Assembly: GCA_035353395.1 (NCBI GenBank)
Contig: DAOPZL010000055.1
Location: 1-17,464, forward strand
Length of the DNA stretch: 17,464 nt
Reading direction: 5' to 3'
Source of the DNA: UBA1801 sp035353395
Lineage (GTDB): Bacteria > Acidobacteriota > Holophagae > Holophagales > Holophagaceae
The notes beneath the pieces are model-generated. The model was not told the origin of the DNA. It made no database searches and worked only from the letters and a program-made list of their open reading frames with translations. Both the position numbers and the translations under genes were made by a program. This document shows positions 1 to 7,202 of the stretch, piece after piece (the stretch's first letter is position 1; every line of letters starts with the position of its first letter).

Positions 1-1
1 C

Positions 2-766
2 GTCACGGCCCTGGAAGACGGCAGGCTCCTGGAGGCCAACGCGGCGGCCCGCGCGCATGCCGCGCCCCTCGCCGTGGACGCCGCCCCGCGGGAGACCGAG
101 GTCCGCCTGAGGCTTCCGGACTCGACCCACCGGGAGGCGATGCTGGTGACCGCCCAGGCCGTGGTCGGCGGCTTGAGGGCCCTCCTCACCATCGTCATCG
201 ACATCACCCAGCGCAAGGAGATGGAGGTCCACCTGCGCCGGATCGCCGCCACCGACCCGCTGACGGGGCTCGCCAACCGTTCCAGCTTCTTCAACCGGTC
301 CGCGGCCGAGATACGGCGCGCCGAGCGGCACGGCCATCCGCTGGCCGTGGCCATGCTCGACCTCGACCACTTCAAGCAGATCAACGACACGGAGGGGCAC
401 GAGGCCGGGGACGCCGCCCTGAAGGCTTTCGCCGACCTGTGCAGGGCCACGGTGAGGGAGCAGGATCTGGTGGCCCGGATCGGCGGCGAGGAGTTCGCCC
501 TGCTGCTCTCCGAGACCAGGGCCGCGGACGCGCTGCCGGTGGCCGAGCGCCTGCGCGAGGCCGTCGCCGGCCTGCGGAGGGCGGGCGCCGCCCGGAGGAT
601 GACCGTCAGCATCGGCATCTCCGAATGGTGGCCCCAGGAGACGAACCTCGAGGCCGCCCTGAAGCGGGCCGACCGGGCGCTGTACGAAGCCAAGCAGTCC
701 GGACGCAACCGGACGAGGATCTGCCATGCCGATCCGGCCTTGGCGCCGGAGGAAGCCCCGATCTAG
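2..766 (+). CDS. PAS-GGDEF diguanylate cyclase, 5' end outside window
   Basis: The reading frame is open from the left edge, so the gene starts upstream of the window; 254 codons are visible. The first ~65 residues (VTALEDGRLLEANAAAR, later LLTIVIDITQRKEME) look like the end of a PAS/PAC sensor domain. A complete GGDEF domain follows (DPLTGLANR, then LDLDHFKQINDTEGHEAGD). The catalytic signature is GGEEF at bases 482-496. An RxxD motif (REQD, bases 455-466) lies five residues before it, which is the allosteric I-site of product-inhibited cyclases. Family knowledge: such proteins make cyclic di-GMP from two GTP, in the cytoplasm or at the membrane. The signal sensed cannot be told because the input region is cut off. 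The stop is 8 nt from the stop of the convergent peptidase gene. Both active site and I-site are intact, so an active enzyme is likely. Confidence 0.93.
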   Translation, partial: VTALEDGRLLEANAAARAHAAPLAVDAAPRETEVRLRLPDSTHREAMLVTAQAVVGGLRALLTIVIDITQRKEMEVHLRRIAATDPLTGLANRSSFFNRSAAEIRRAERHGHPLAVAMLDLDHFKQINDTEGHEAGDAALKAFADLCRATVREQDLVARIGGEEFALLLSETRAADALPVAERLREAVAGLRRAGAARRMTVSIGISEWWPQETNLEAALKRADRALYEAKQSGRNRTRICHADPALAPEEAPI

Positions 767-774
767 GAAGCCTC

Positions 775-1917
775 TCAGATTCCGAACAGCTCCCGGTCGA
801 ACTGGGTGAGGAAGGTTCCCCCGGTCCTGCCGACCAGCACCATCTCCTCCAGGCGCAGGTAGTACTCCCCGGGGTTCCAGAGCTTGGGCTCGACGCAGAG
901 GACCATGCCCTCGCGCAGCGGCTCGTCGAAGTCCGGGCGCAGCCACGGGTTCTCGTGCACCTCGACGCCGATCTGGTGTCCCATCACCCGGTTCCCCGCA
1001 AGCCGCGCGCGCATCTGGTCGCCGAAGCCCAGGGCGTCCAGGCGCCGCTCGATCGCGGGATAGACATCGCAGGCGCGCATGGCGCCGTCGCCCATCCCGG
1101 CCACGGTGTCCTCCACCGCGCGGCGCAGGGCGCCGTAGGCCGCCGCGGCCTGGGCCGACGGCGTTCCCCAGTGGAGGCTCCGGCCCCAGTCGGAACAGTA
1201 GCCGTCCAGGACGAAGCCGACGTCGAAGGTGATCGCGGCCGGCCCGGAGAGCCCCTCGTCCAGAGGATACCCCGTGACATCGGCGGTGACGGGAGCCGAG
1301 CCCGGGCGCACGAAGCAGGCCCAGGGCGAGAAGGACACGTGGCTGGCGCCGGCCAGCCTGCCCCGCCGCTCGATCTCCAGCATGACCTCCCGCTGGGTGA
1401 CCCCCTCGCGCAGCCAGCGGGCCACGTCCATCATCACGGTGTCCGTGAGGCGCGCCGCGGCCCGCAACGCTTCGATCTCCTCCGGCTCCTTCACCGCCCG
1501 CATCCGGTCCAGCAGCCGGGAGGCATCCGTGGTCCCGGGATGCCCGAAGGCCTGGAGCGCCGCAACCACGGCCGGGGCGGGCAGGTAGGCGCCGAGGCCC
1601 AGCCGCCTGGGCAGCCGTCCCAGGCCGGAGGCGATGTCCGAGAGGGCCGCCTCCCAGCCGCCGGCTTCCTCCAGGCGCAGCGTCCGCGCCGCCTTGAAGG
1701 CCCCCGCGGGATAGGCCCCGGACTCGACCAGGAGGGCGCCGCCCTCCCGCGGAACGAGGACGACGTCCCCCTCCGGGCGGTGGTCCGGGGCCAGCCGCCA
1801 GTCCGCCGGAATCCCCGTCAGGTACTGGAACGAAGGGCAGTGCCCGAACATGACCAGATCGAGCCCCCGCTCCGACATTTCCGCCTGGAGTCCCGCCATG
1901 CGCCTCGAGAAATCCAT
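775..1917 (-). CDS. M24 family metallopeptidase (Xaa-Pro aminopeptidase/creatinase-like), intact
   Basis: 380 aa. The ATG at 1917 is chosen because GGGAGG (1924-1929) sits 6 nt upstream; the frame stays open to 1995 but that extension has no family similarity. The N-terminal ~140 residues resemble the creatinase_N domain (FGHCPSFQYLTGIPADW), and the C-terminal part is the pita-bread catalytic fold. All five metal ligands of the family are visible: D232 (ITFDVGF), D243 (CSDWGR), H314 (MGHQIG), E343 (CVEPK) and E357 (LRLEEM). Family knowledge: these are cytoplasmic two-metal hydrolases acting on Xaa-Pro peptides or related amides. The substrate cannot be deduced. It is a single gene, convergent with the GGDEF gene and followed upstream on the same strand by the DUF2917 gene, from which a terminator separates it. 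It contrasts with the second M24 gene at 9328, which has lost metal ligands. Confidence 0.92.
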   Translation of the reverse strand: MDFSRRMAGLQAEMSERGLDLVMFGHCPSFQYLTGIPADWRLAPDHRPEGDVVLVPREGGALLVESGAYPAGAFKAARTLRLEEAGGWEAALSDIASGLGRLPRRLGLGAYLPAPAVVAALQAFGHPGTTDASRLLDRMRAVKEPEEIEALRAAARLTDTVMMDVARWLREGVTQREVMLEIERRGRLAGASHVSFSPWACFVRPGSAPVTADVTGYPLDEGLSGPAAITFDVGFVLDGYCSDWGRSLHWGTPSAQAAAAYGALRRAVEDTVAGMGDGAMRACDVYPAIERRLDALGFGDQMRARLAGNRVMGHQIGVEVHENPWLRPDFDEPLREGMVLCVEPKLWNPGEYYLRLEEMVLVGRTGGTFLTQFDRELFGI

Positions 1918-2003
1918 CGCCGACCTCCCGTCATGATTCCTTGTTAGCACGATTCCGCGCCAAGGGACCGGGATTCGGCGAGCCCCGCTGTCCACCCTCG
2001 ACG

Positions 2004-2026
2004 AAAAGGCCCCGGGGAGGGGCCTT
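2004..2026 (-). terminator. Rho-independent terminator of the DUF2917 gene
   Basis: Read on the minus strand this is an 8-bp perfect GC-rich stem (AAGGCCCC / GGGGCCTT) with a five-base loop, ending in TTTT followed by CG. It lies about 40-60 nt past the DUF2917 stop codon and before the start of the M24 gene. The T-tract is short, so termination may be partial. Read on the plus strand there is no T-tract. Confidence 0.65.
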
Positions 2027-2064
2027 GGGGAGCCTGGAGCGTCATCGGGCGACGGCGCGGAGGG

Positions 2065-2364
2065 TCAGGATGCGACGGCGAGGTCCAGGCCGTCGATGCC
2101 CTTCGAGATCCGGTAGCATCCCGGGCCGCTGATGAGGGTCCGCCCCTGGTTGGGCACCTCGACGCTCTCGCCGGAGGCGAGGATGTGGTCCTGGGTGTCG
2201 TCCTCGAAGGTCACCCAGAGGTGCCCCGAGTTGCAGTGGATCCTCTCGCCCGCGAGATCGGTGAAGGCCTTGACGCTTCCCTGGGGAAGGCATCCGTAGC
2301 GGGGGGTGAAGTGGGTGGCTTCGGGCATCGGCAGGTTGTTGTGGATGACGGCGATGTGATTCAC
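2065..2364 (-). CDS. DUF2917-type small cupin-like protein
   Basis: 99 aa. It starts with GTG at 2364, supported by AAGGAG at 2371-2376 six nucleotides upstream. The core GHLWVTFEDDTQDHILASGESVEV matches the pattern I know from DUF2917 proteins: a W-[LV]-T segment, an acidic DxxDH stretch and a GE/GQS turn, like a small beta-barrel of cupin type. No signal peptide or membrane segment is seen. The function of the family is not established. An AT-rich promoter region with two repeated dyads lies just upstream, and a terminator follows, so it is probably a single-gene transcription unit under specific control. Family assignment is by remembered pattern and is moderately sure. Confidence 0.75.
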   Translation of the reverse strand: MNHIAVIHNNLPMPEATHFTPRYGCLPQGSVKAFTDLAGERIHCNSGHLWVTFEDDTQDHILASGESVEVPNQGRTLISGPGCYRISKGIDGLDLAVAS

Positions 2365-2413
2365 GGTGTCCTCCTTGTTCCGGAATCCCTGATCGGGTTC
2401 CGTGGATAATATA

Positions 2414-2470
2414 TGACCGAATTAGTCAACATATCAGAGGCAGCCGCAAAAAAGATGACCAGATCAGTCA
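2414..2470. promoter_or_regulatory. Paired 15-bp operator-like repeats in divergent promoter region
   Basis: Two copies, TGACCGAATTAGTCA (2414-2428) and TGACCAGATCAGTCA (2456-2470), agree at 12 of 15 positions. Each is a dyad with TGAC/GTCA-type half sites. Their centres are 42 bp apart, close to four helical turns, so a protein bound at both would face the same side of the DNA. They sit in the 257-nt gap (2365-2621) between the DUF2917 gene (-) and the NlpC/P60 gene (+), in an island much richer in A+T than its surroundings (about 2400-2520). On the minus strand the first copy overlaps TTGACT, a good -35 hexamer, but a matching -10 is poor (TATCCA after 15 nt). TetR- or MarR-type repressors use dyads of this size; which regulator acts here is unknown. 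The rest of the gap (2471-2621) shows only a short TTCCGG direct repeat and the ribosome binding site of the next gene. Confidence 0.5.
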
Positions 2471-2621
2471 AGATTAAATCAGAACTGTTCCGGTTTTTCC
2501 GGACTCGACTGTTAGGCTGCATCCGAACCGGCGGAAAGACGTGTCCGTTCCGTCCAATGCCCGGGCCGGAAAGGGCGATAGGTTCAGGATTCGTTCCTCG
2601 AATGTCTTCCGGAGCCGCAGG

Positions 2622-4079
2622 ATGCCCCAGCCCCCTCATTCCCTCTCCCGCGCCGCGCGCCTGCTCTCCCCGATCTCCCGCGCGGCCGTGGCCTCGGGCC
2701 TGTGCGCCCTGGCGGGCCTCTCCGCGCAGACGCCCGCTCCGTCCAGCGCGCTCAGGTCCACCCTCCCCTACATCCAGCCGGCCATGTTCGACGCCGAATT
2801 CTGGATCCGGAAATGCCCCGAGGCCGACCGCCCGATCCTGGACGCCCAGGGCGTGGCGGCCTTCAACGCGCGGATCCGGGCCCAGCTTCCGAAGTTCTAC
2901 TTCGACCTGGCGGCCATGGGCCCGACGATTCCCGGAGAAAAGCTCCGGGCGCTCATCGAGCCTCCCGAATATCCCGCCGTCCTGATCTACGTGAACGGCA
3001 AGCCCATGGAACCCGGCTTCCTGGAAGCCTTGTTCGGACGGATGAACCTCGAAGGCATCGGGGACGCCAACCCCGTCCGCTTCGGCTACGTCGTGCGCCG
3101 GGCCAACCTGCGCCGCTTCCCGAGCGACGACTTCTGCGGGACTTCCGCGGAGGAACGCTGCATCGACCAGCTCCAGAGCGACTCCGTCGATCCCGCGACG
3201 CCGGTCGCCATCCTGCACGCGAGCCGGGATGGGCAATGGTTCTACGTGTGCTGCCGGGACTACTCGGGGTGGCTGTCCGCGGGCAACGTGGCGCTGGAGC
3301 CGGATCCCGCGGCCTTCCGCGCCTACGTGGAGAGCCCGCGGTTCCTGGTGGTCACCGGCTCGGGGATCCGGCTCGGCTTCAATCCCTATTCCCCGGAACT
3401 GTCTGAACTGCCCTTCGAGATGGGCGCGAGGCTCCCCCTGGTGCTGGACGAGCGCGTGCCTGCCTCGGTGGACCACCAGGACATCACCGGGAACTACATC
3501 GTCCGCCTGCCCACCCGGGGACCGGACGGCCTCGTCCGCTTCAAGCTGGCGCTGGTGTCGGCCGCCCAGGACGTGCGCGACGGCTACCTCCCCTACACCC
3601 GGGCCAACCTCCTGCGGCAGGCGTTCAAGGTCCTCGGCGAGCGCTATGCATGGGGCGGGCTGGGCCTCGGCAAGGACTGCTCCGCCTTCCTCCAGGATGT
3701 CTATGCCTCCTGCGGGATCCTGCTGCCGCGGGATTCCGGGCAGCAGCGCCAGGTCAGGAACGCGGCGGACGTGCACTTCGATCCTCTGGATCTCGACTAC
3801 GGGCGAAGGGCGGCCGCCATCCGGAACCTCCTGCCGGGCGCGGAGCTCTTCTGGGACGGCCATGTGCTCCTCTACGTGGGTGAGCACGGGGGCAGGCTCT
3901 TCGCCCTCCATTCCATCTGGGACTACGGGGATGCGAACCGTCCCAAGGGCGCCAGGATCCCCTGGCAGGCCTGCGAGCCCGTGGACGTCTACCAGGCCAC
4001 CCTCATGGAACTGACCCTCCAGCAGTCCTACAACGGCAAGGCCTTCGAGCGGCTGGTCGCGGGCAAGCGCTACGAATGA
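2622..4079 (+). CDS. Secreted SH3/NlpC-P60 cell-wall peptidase
   Basis: 485 aa from the ATG at 2622, chosen because GGAG lies 7 nt upstream (2611-2614) and it opens a plausible signal peptide: basic stretch, hydrophobic run around VASGLCALAGLSA, then AQTPAP. The middle (about residues 60-310) resembles the N_NLPC_P60 and paired SH3-type domains known from the same architecture (RANLRRFPSDDF, WFYVCCRDYSGWLSAGNVAL, YIVRLPTRG). The C-terminal NlpC/P60 domain has Cys353 (KDCSAF), His414 (WDGHVLLYVG) and His430 (ALHSIW), matching the Cys-His-His triad. Family knowledge: such enzymes cut gamma-D-glutamyl-diaminopimelate bonds in peptidoglycan stems; the SH3 domains position the muropeptide. Location is probably periplasmic. 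It is a single gene, ending 6 nt from the convergent AraC remnant. The exact substrate is not determinable from sequence. Confidence 0.88.
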   Translation: MPQPPHSLSRAARLLSPISRAAVASGLCALAGLSAQTPAPSSALRSTLPYIQPAMFDAEFWIRKCPEADRPILDAQGVAAFNARIRAQLPKFYFDLAAMGPTIPGEKLRALIEPPEYPAVLIYVNGKPMEPGFLEALFGRMNLEGIGDANPVRFGYVVRRANLRRFPSDDFCGTSAEERCIDQLQSDSVDPATPVAILHASRDGQWFYVCCRDYSGWLSAGNVALEPDPAAFRAYVESPRFLVVTGSGIRLGFNPYSPELSELPFEMGARLPLVLDERVPASVDHQDITGNYIVRLPTRGPDGLVRFKLALVSAAQDVRDGYLPYTRANLLRQAFKVLGERYAWGGLGLGKDCSAFLQDVYASCGILLPRDSGQQRQVRNAADVHFDPLDLDYGRRAAAIRNLLPGAELFWDGHVLLYVGEHGGRLFALHSIWDYGDANRPKGARIPWQACEPVDVYQATLMELTLQQSYNGKAFERLVAGKRYE

Positions 4080-4085
4080 TGCCGC

Positions 4086-4340
4086 TCAGGCACCGGTCGG
4101 CTCCCGCTTCCGGAAGGTGCCTGGAGTCAGGCCCGTGCCCTTGCGGAAGAACTTCGCGAAGTTGGTGGGCTCGCTGAAGCCCAGGCGGACGGCGATCCGG
4201 CCGGCCCGGGCCAGGGGCCGCTCCGAGTAGCCCAGGCGCCGCGCGTAGTCCGCCACGGTCCGGGTCCGGAGGAAGCTCCGCTCCACCTCGGCCTCGAAGA
4301 GAGGGAACAGCTCCGCCCGGGCGGGCGAGACCGGGAGTCC
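4086..4340 (-). pseudogene. AraC-family regulator remnant, 5' part lost and HTH linker deleted
   Basis: Only the C-terminal part of an AraC/XylS-type regulator is recognisable, 84 codons ending at 4086. It carries the first helix-turn-helix (VADYARRLGYSER) and the second (IAVRLGFSEPTNFAKFF, then TGLTPGTFRK). Two things are missing. The N-terminal cupin-like sensor domain, normally about 170 residues, is absent. About 35-40 residues that normally link the two HTH units are also gone, at the join SERPLARAGRIAV (near 4190-4215). The frame stays open to 4964, but the sequence beyond 4340 is the antisense of the neighbouring hydrolase remnant and does not look like AraC. A protein with this internal deletion is unlikely to bind DNA normally. 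No convincing start codon and ribosome binding site were found. The intact parent was probably divergently paired with the hydrolase next to it. Confidence 0.75.
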
Positions 4341-4395
4341 GGCCTCCCGCCGGGCTCGACGCCTGCCTGCGCTTCCACGACTCCCGCCCTGGGTC

Positions 4396-4863
4396 CGCGG
4401 CGGGGCCGTCGCCATCGAGGCGGCGACCCTCGCTCCGGGACGCGTCCGGCGCTTCGTCGCCTCGGAGCCGGCCCTGGACGCCGGCGGGGGCTCCTTCATC
4501 CGCGCCGACGCGGCGCAGCAGGACGCCGAATACATCACCCGCGGGCACGCGGCTGCGGTCTGGGCGGCCCTCGAGGAAGGGAACTTCATCTGGGCTGGGT
4601 CCCTGGCCGCCTCCTCCGCCATGGCGATCCACCGGGAGGCGAAGGCCCGGCTTCTCGGCGGGACGCCCTCCTGGCGCGCGCAGCTGGCGGCCCTGGCCAT
4701 GCCGCGGTCGGTCCTGTTCGGCAAGCGTTCCCTGCCCCACCCGAACCTTTCGGACCTGCCCGGGGCGGGCATCCGGGTGGACATCGTCCCGGCGGCCGGG
4801 CACTCGATGAGGTGGGAGAACCCGTCCGGCCTGGCCCGGGCGCTCCGACTGGCCCTGGCGTAG
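4396..4863 (+). pseudogene. Alpha/beta hydrolase remnant, N-terminal half lost at the nucleophile elbow
   Basis: 155 codons in one frame read as the C-terminal half of an alpha/beta hydrolase. Similarity begins at RGGAVAIEAATLAPGRV, which in intact relatives follows the nucleophile serine (G-x-S-x-G-G); here the codon where serine is expected is Val (4393-4395), and nothing upstream matches the family. The remainder includes the cap region and the C-terminal block LFGKRSLPHPNLSDLPGAGI with the catalytic histidine (PAAGHSMRWENP). The nucleophile and oxyanion-hole residues are therefore lost, so no hydrolase activity is expected. An in-frame ATG at 4621 could start an 80-residue peptide, but it has no clear ribosome binding site. 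The 55 nt between this remnant and the AraC remnant (4341-4395) matches neither gene. Confidence 0.78.
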
Positions 4864-4880
4864 GCCTCCCGGCGGGTCCC

Positions 4881-4900
4881 GGAAGGCCTGCGCGGCTTCC
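4881..4900. terminator. Hairpin between convergent genes, possible terminator
   Basis: GGAAG/CTTCC arms extended by inner CC/GG pairs with one bulged G, around the loop TGCGC, in the 45-nt gap between the hydrolase remnant (+) and the ptb-buk fusion gene (-). There is no T-tract on either strand, so intrinsic termination is doubtful. Confidence 0.25.
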
Positions 4901-4908
4901 CTCTGGCC

Positions 4909-7116
4909 TCAGCGGGGACGGTAGTCCTTCGCCTTCTCCTTGCCGGACAGAACCCGCAGGGCACCCTTGACCAGGGCGGCCATCTCGTTCTCGCCCGGGT
5001 AGACGGTCACGCCGCAGCCTACGGCGCCGACGTGGGTCTTGATGTAGTCCACGACGACCTTGCAGCGGGCCGCGCCCCCGGTCAGGAGGATCTGGTCGAT
5101 GGGCTCCCCGTCGAAGGCCGGGATCATGGAGGTGATCCACTTGGAGATCTGGTAGGCCATGGCGTCCAGCGTGTCCACGACCGCCTGCTCCCCTTCCTTG
5201 TAGCGCCGTTCCAGGTCCCGCAGGTCGGCGGTGCCCAGGAGGTCGATGAGGCCGCCCCGGCCCTTGTTGAGCTGCTTGAGCTCGGCCTTGGTGTACTGGC
5301 CCGAGAAGCAGAGCTCGATGAGCTGCCCCACGGGGAGGCTGCCGCTGCGCTGGGGCGTGAAGGGGCCTTCGCCGTCCAGGGCGTTGTTGACGTCGAGGTA
5401 GTGGCCCTGCTTGTGGGCGCCGATGGAGATGCCGCCCCCCAGATGGGCGACGATGACGTTGAGCTTCTCGTAGAAGGTCTCGTTCTCCTCCGCGTAGCGG
5501 CGGGCCGTGGCGATCTGGTTCAGGGCGTGGCTGATGATCTTGCGGCGGATGGCCTTGACGCCCGTGATCTTCACCCGCTCGGGCGTCTCGTCCACCACGA
5601 CGGGATCCACGATGAAGGCCGGCTTGCCGGACCCGGCCACCAGTTCCCGGGCGATGAGGCCGCCGAGGTTGGACGCGTGGTCGCCCTGGACGCCGGCCCG
5701 GAGGTCCTCAGCCATGGCCTCGTTCACCGTGTAGGTCCCGTGGGAGATGGGCCAGAGCACGCCGCCGCGGCCCGAGACCGCGTCGATGTCGCCCATGGTG
5801 AAGCCGTTCTCGATCAGGAACTTCTCGATGGCGTCCTTGCGGAACTGGAACTGCTCGGTGATGGGCCGGCCCTCGAAGGGCTTCAGCTCCTCGGCGGAAT
5901 GCTGCAGTTCCCTGGCGATGATCTCCAGGTCCCCTTCGAAGATGGAGAGCTTGGTGGAGGTGGAGCCGGGATTGAGGGCGAGGACGCGGTAGCGCCGGAA
6001 GAAGGTGTCCTTGGGAGTCCGGGTCCACTCGCCGTACTTGTGCATGCGGAGCGCGCAGGCCTTCACCGCGAGGCGGATGTCCTCGGGGCCGCAGTCCATG
6101 GCCAGGTCCACGCCGCCGAAGTGCAGGGCGAAGAAGACGGGGAACTTCTTGGCGGCGGGGAACCGGACGGCGTAGAGGTGGTAGAGCAGGTTGCCCATGT
6201 CCAGGTTGGGGCAGATGACCACGTTGGGTGGGCCCGGCCAGTTCTCCAGCCTGGACCGGTAGTACATGGCCGAGCGCTGGGAGAGGGCGGCGTTGATCTT
6301 GACCTCGCCCTGGATCTTGATGGACTTGTAGCGCTCGCCCTTCTTGATCCGTTCCTCGAGGTATTTCGGCACCAGCTCCGTGGCCGCGCGGACCAGGGCG
6401 GGCGAGGGGCCGTCGTCGGAGCCCCAGTCCGAATAGGAGATGATCGCGCCGCGGATCTCCGGCAGCACGTCCTCCGGGAAGATGTCCCGCGCGATGGCGC
6501 AGGTGCCCACGGCGGTCTGCGCCAGGATCTCCGGGGTCACGTTGGCGTTCACGCCGATGTCGCCGAACACGACGATGTTGTGGGGGAAGATGCCTTCCGT
6601 GTGCTCGTCGGGCAGCACGAAGACGCCGGCCTCGCACAGGAACTCCCGTCGCGCCAGCATCCGCATCATGGGCCGGGAATAGTTCCTGTCGCTGTGGACC
6701 GCGCCGCCCACCACCGTGTCCGCGTGGCCGAACTTCACCGCGCAGATGCCGAACAGGACCGGGTCGGAGACGAGCCTGGCGGCCTCCTCGAGGGAGACAG
6801 CCTCCCCGGCTCCGGCCTGGAAGTCCACGTAGCCCTTGGCGAATTCCCCGACGAGGTCCGGCCGCGACGGAATGTCGACGAAGACGCATTCGGACAGGCC
6901 GTAGTCGATGCGGTTGGAGTCGACGCCGGCCAGCTCCCGGGCCACGACCTCGCGGATCTCCGCCTCCGTCGCCAGCAGCACCGGCCGGATGAACCGCGTG
7001 AGCGAGCAGGCGGCCTCGATGATGCGAGGATCCTTCGGTTCCACGAACACGATGGTGGGTCGGTTCTTCGAGATCTGCAGGATCTGCCGATCCAGGGACC
7101 CTTCGATGTCGTACAT
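4909..7116 (-). CDS. Fused phosphate acetyl/butyryltransferase - butyrate kinase
   Basis: 735 aa. The ATG at 7116 is chosen for GGAGG four nt upstream (7121-7125); a TTG at 7152 would also be in frame but lacks support. Residues ~20-370 are a PTA/PTB phosphotransacylase: ADTVVGGAVHS (about 132-142), SYSDWGSDDG (228-236), IQGEVKINAALS (268-279) and NVVICPNLDMGNLLY (298-312). Residues ~376-722 are a full acetokinase-family butyrate kinase: LNPGSTSTKLSIF (381-393), GDHASNLGG (478-486), HLGGGISIGAHKQG (558-571), DVNNALDGEGPFTPQRSGSLP (575-595, quoted here only for its position) and ILLTGG (676-681). Known reactions: butyryl-CoA + Pi to butyryl-phosphate + CoA, then butyryl-phosphate + ADP to butyrate + ATP. 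Normally these are two adjacent genes; here one continuous frame joins them with a short linker. It is the last gene of an operon with the FAH and alaX-type genes, 86 nt after the former. Other short acyl groups are possible substrates. Confidence 0.9.
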   Translation of the reverse strand: MYDIEGSLDRQILQISKNRPTIVFVEPKDPRIIEAACSLTRFIRPVLLATEAEIREVVARELAGVDSNRIDYGLSECVFVDIPSRPDLVGEFAKGYVDFQAGAGEAVSLEEAARLVSDPVLFGICAVKFGHADTVVGGAVHSDRNYSRPMMRMLARREFLCEAGVFVLPDEHTEGIFPHNIVVFGDIGVNANVTPEILAQTAVGTCAIARDIFPEDVLPEIRGAIISYSDWGSDDGPSPALVRAATELVPKYLEERIKKGERYKSIKIQGEVKINAALSQRSAMYYRSRLENWPGPPNVVICPNLDMGNLLYHLYAVRFPAAKKFPVFFALHFGGVDLAMDCGPEDIRLAVKACALRMHKYGEWTRTPKDTFFRRYRVLALNPGSTSTKLSIFEGDLEIIARELQHSAEELKPFEGRPITEQFQFRKDAIEKFLIENGFTMGDIDAVSGRGGVLWPISHGTYTVNEAMAEDLRAGVQGDHASNLGGLIARELVAGSGKPAFIVDPVVVDETPERVKITGVKAIRRKIISHALNQIATARRYAEENETFYEKLNVIVAHLGGGISIGAHKQGHYLDVNNALDGEGPFTPQRSGSLPVGQLIELCFSGQYTKAELKQLNKGRGGLIDLLGTADLRDLERRYKEGEQAVVDTLDAMAYQISKWITSMIPAFDGEPIDQILLTGGAARCKVVVDYIKTHVGAVGCGVTVYPGENEMAALVKGALRVLSGKEKAKDYRPR

Positions 7117-7128
7117 GGAACCTCCAAC

Positions 7129-7151
7129 TGGGACCGTGCCATTCTGTCCCA
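7129..7151. promoter_or_regulatory. Dyad just upstream of the ptb-buk ribosome binding site
   Basis: Perfect 6-bp arms TGGGAC (7129-7134) and GTCCCA (7146-7151) separated by 11 nt. The dyad lies 3 nt beyond the GGAGG of the fusion gene, so it could be an operator or an mRNA hairpin next to the ribosome binding site. Purely structural evidence. Confidence 0.3.
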
Positions 7152-7156
7152 ATAAT

Positions 7157-7179
7157 CCGGACCGGGCCCGTGAGTCCGG
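7157..7179. other. Hairpin in the FAH/ptb-buk intergenic gap
   Basis: Arms CCGGAC (7157-7162) and GTCCGG (7174-7179) enclose an 11-nt loop that itself contains the palindrome CGGGCCCG. On the minus strand it follows the FAH gene and is followed by ATTATTGGG rather than a T-tract, so it may be a weak terminator or RNA processing site that lowers or separates expression of the downstream fusion gene. Confidence 0.3.
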
Positions 7180-7202
7180 TCACATCTTCGGGCCAGGCCG
7201 GA

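Noticed and set aside
1918..1995. A 26-residue upstream extension of the intact M24 protein to 1995.
   Set aside because: A good GGGAGG ribosome binding site precedes the ATG at 1917 and the extension has no similarity to the family.
2413..2520. A short plus-strand frame starting at ATG 2413 (MTELVNISEAAAKK...) in the AT-rich gap, loosely like the start of an Rrf2-type regulator.
   Set aside because: It has no ribosome binding site, loses any family look after about 14 residues, and the repeated MTxxVx pattern is explained by the two in-phase 15-bp operator repeats.
4621..4863. An 80-residue small gene starting at ATG 4621.
   Set aside because: It is the C-terminal part of the alpha/beta hydrolase remnant, which continues upstream in the same frame to 4396.
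7117..7145. TGGCACGG on the minus strand upstream of the ptb-buk fusion, like a sigma54 -24 element.
   Set aside because: The matching -12 GC is missing at the required spacing and the site would lie almost on top of the ribosome binding site.
7117..7152. A TTG start at 7152 for the ptb-buk fusion.
   Set aside because: The ATG at 7116 has GGAGG four nt upstream, and the extra twelve residues look non-coding.
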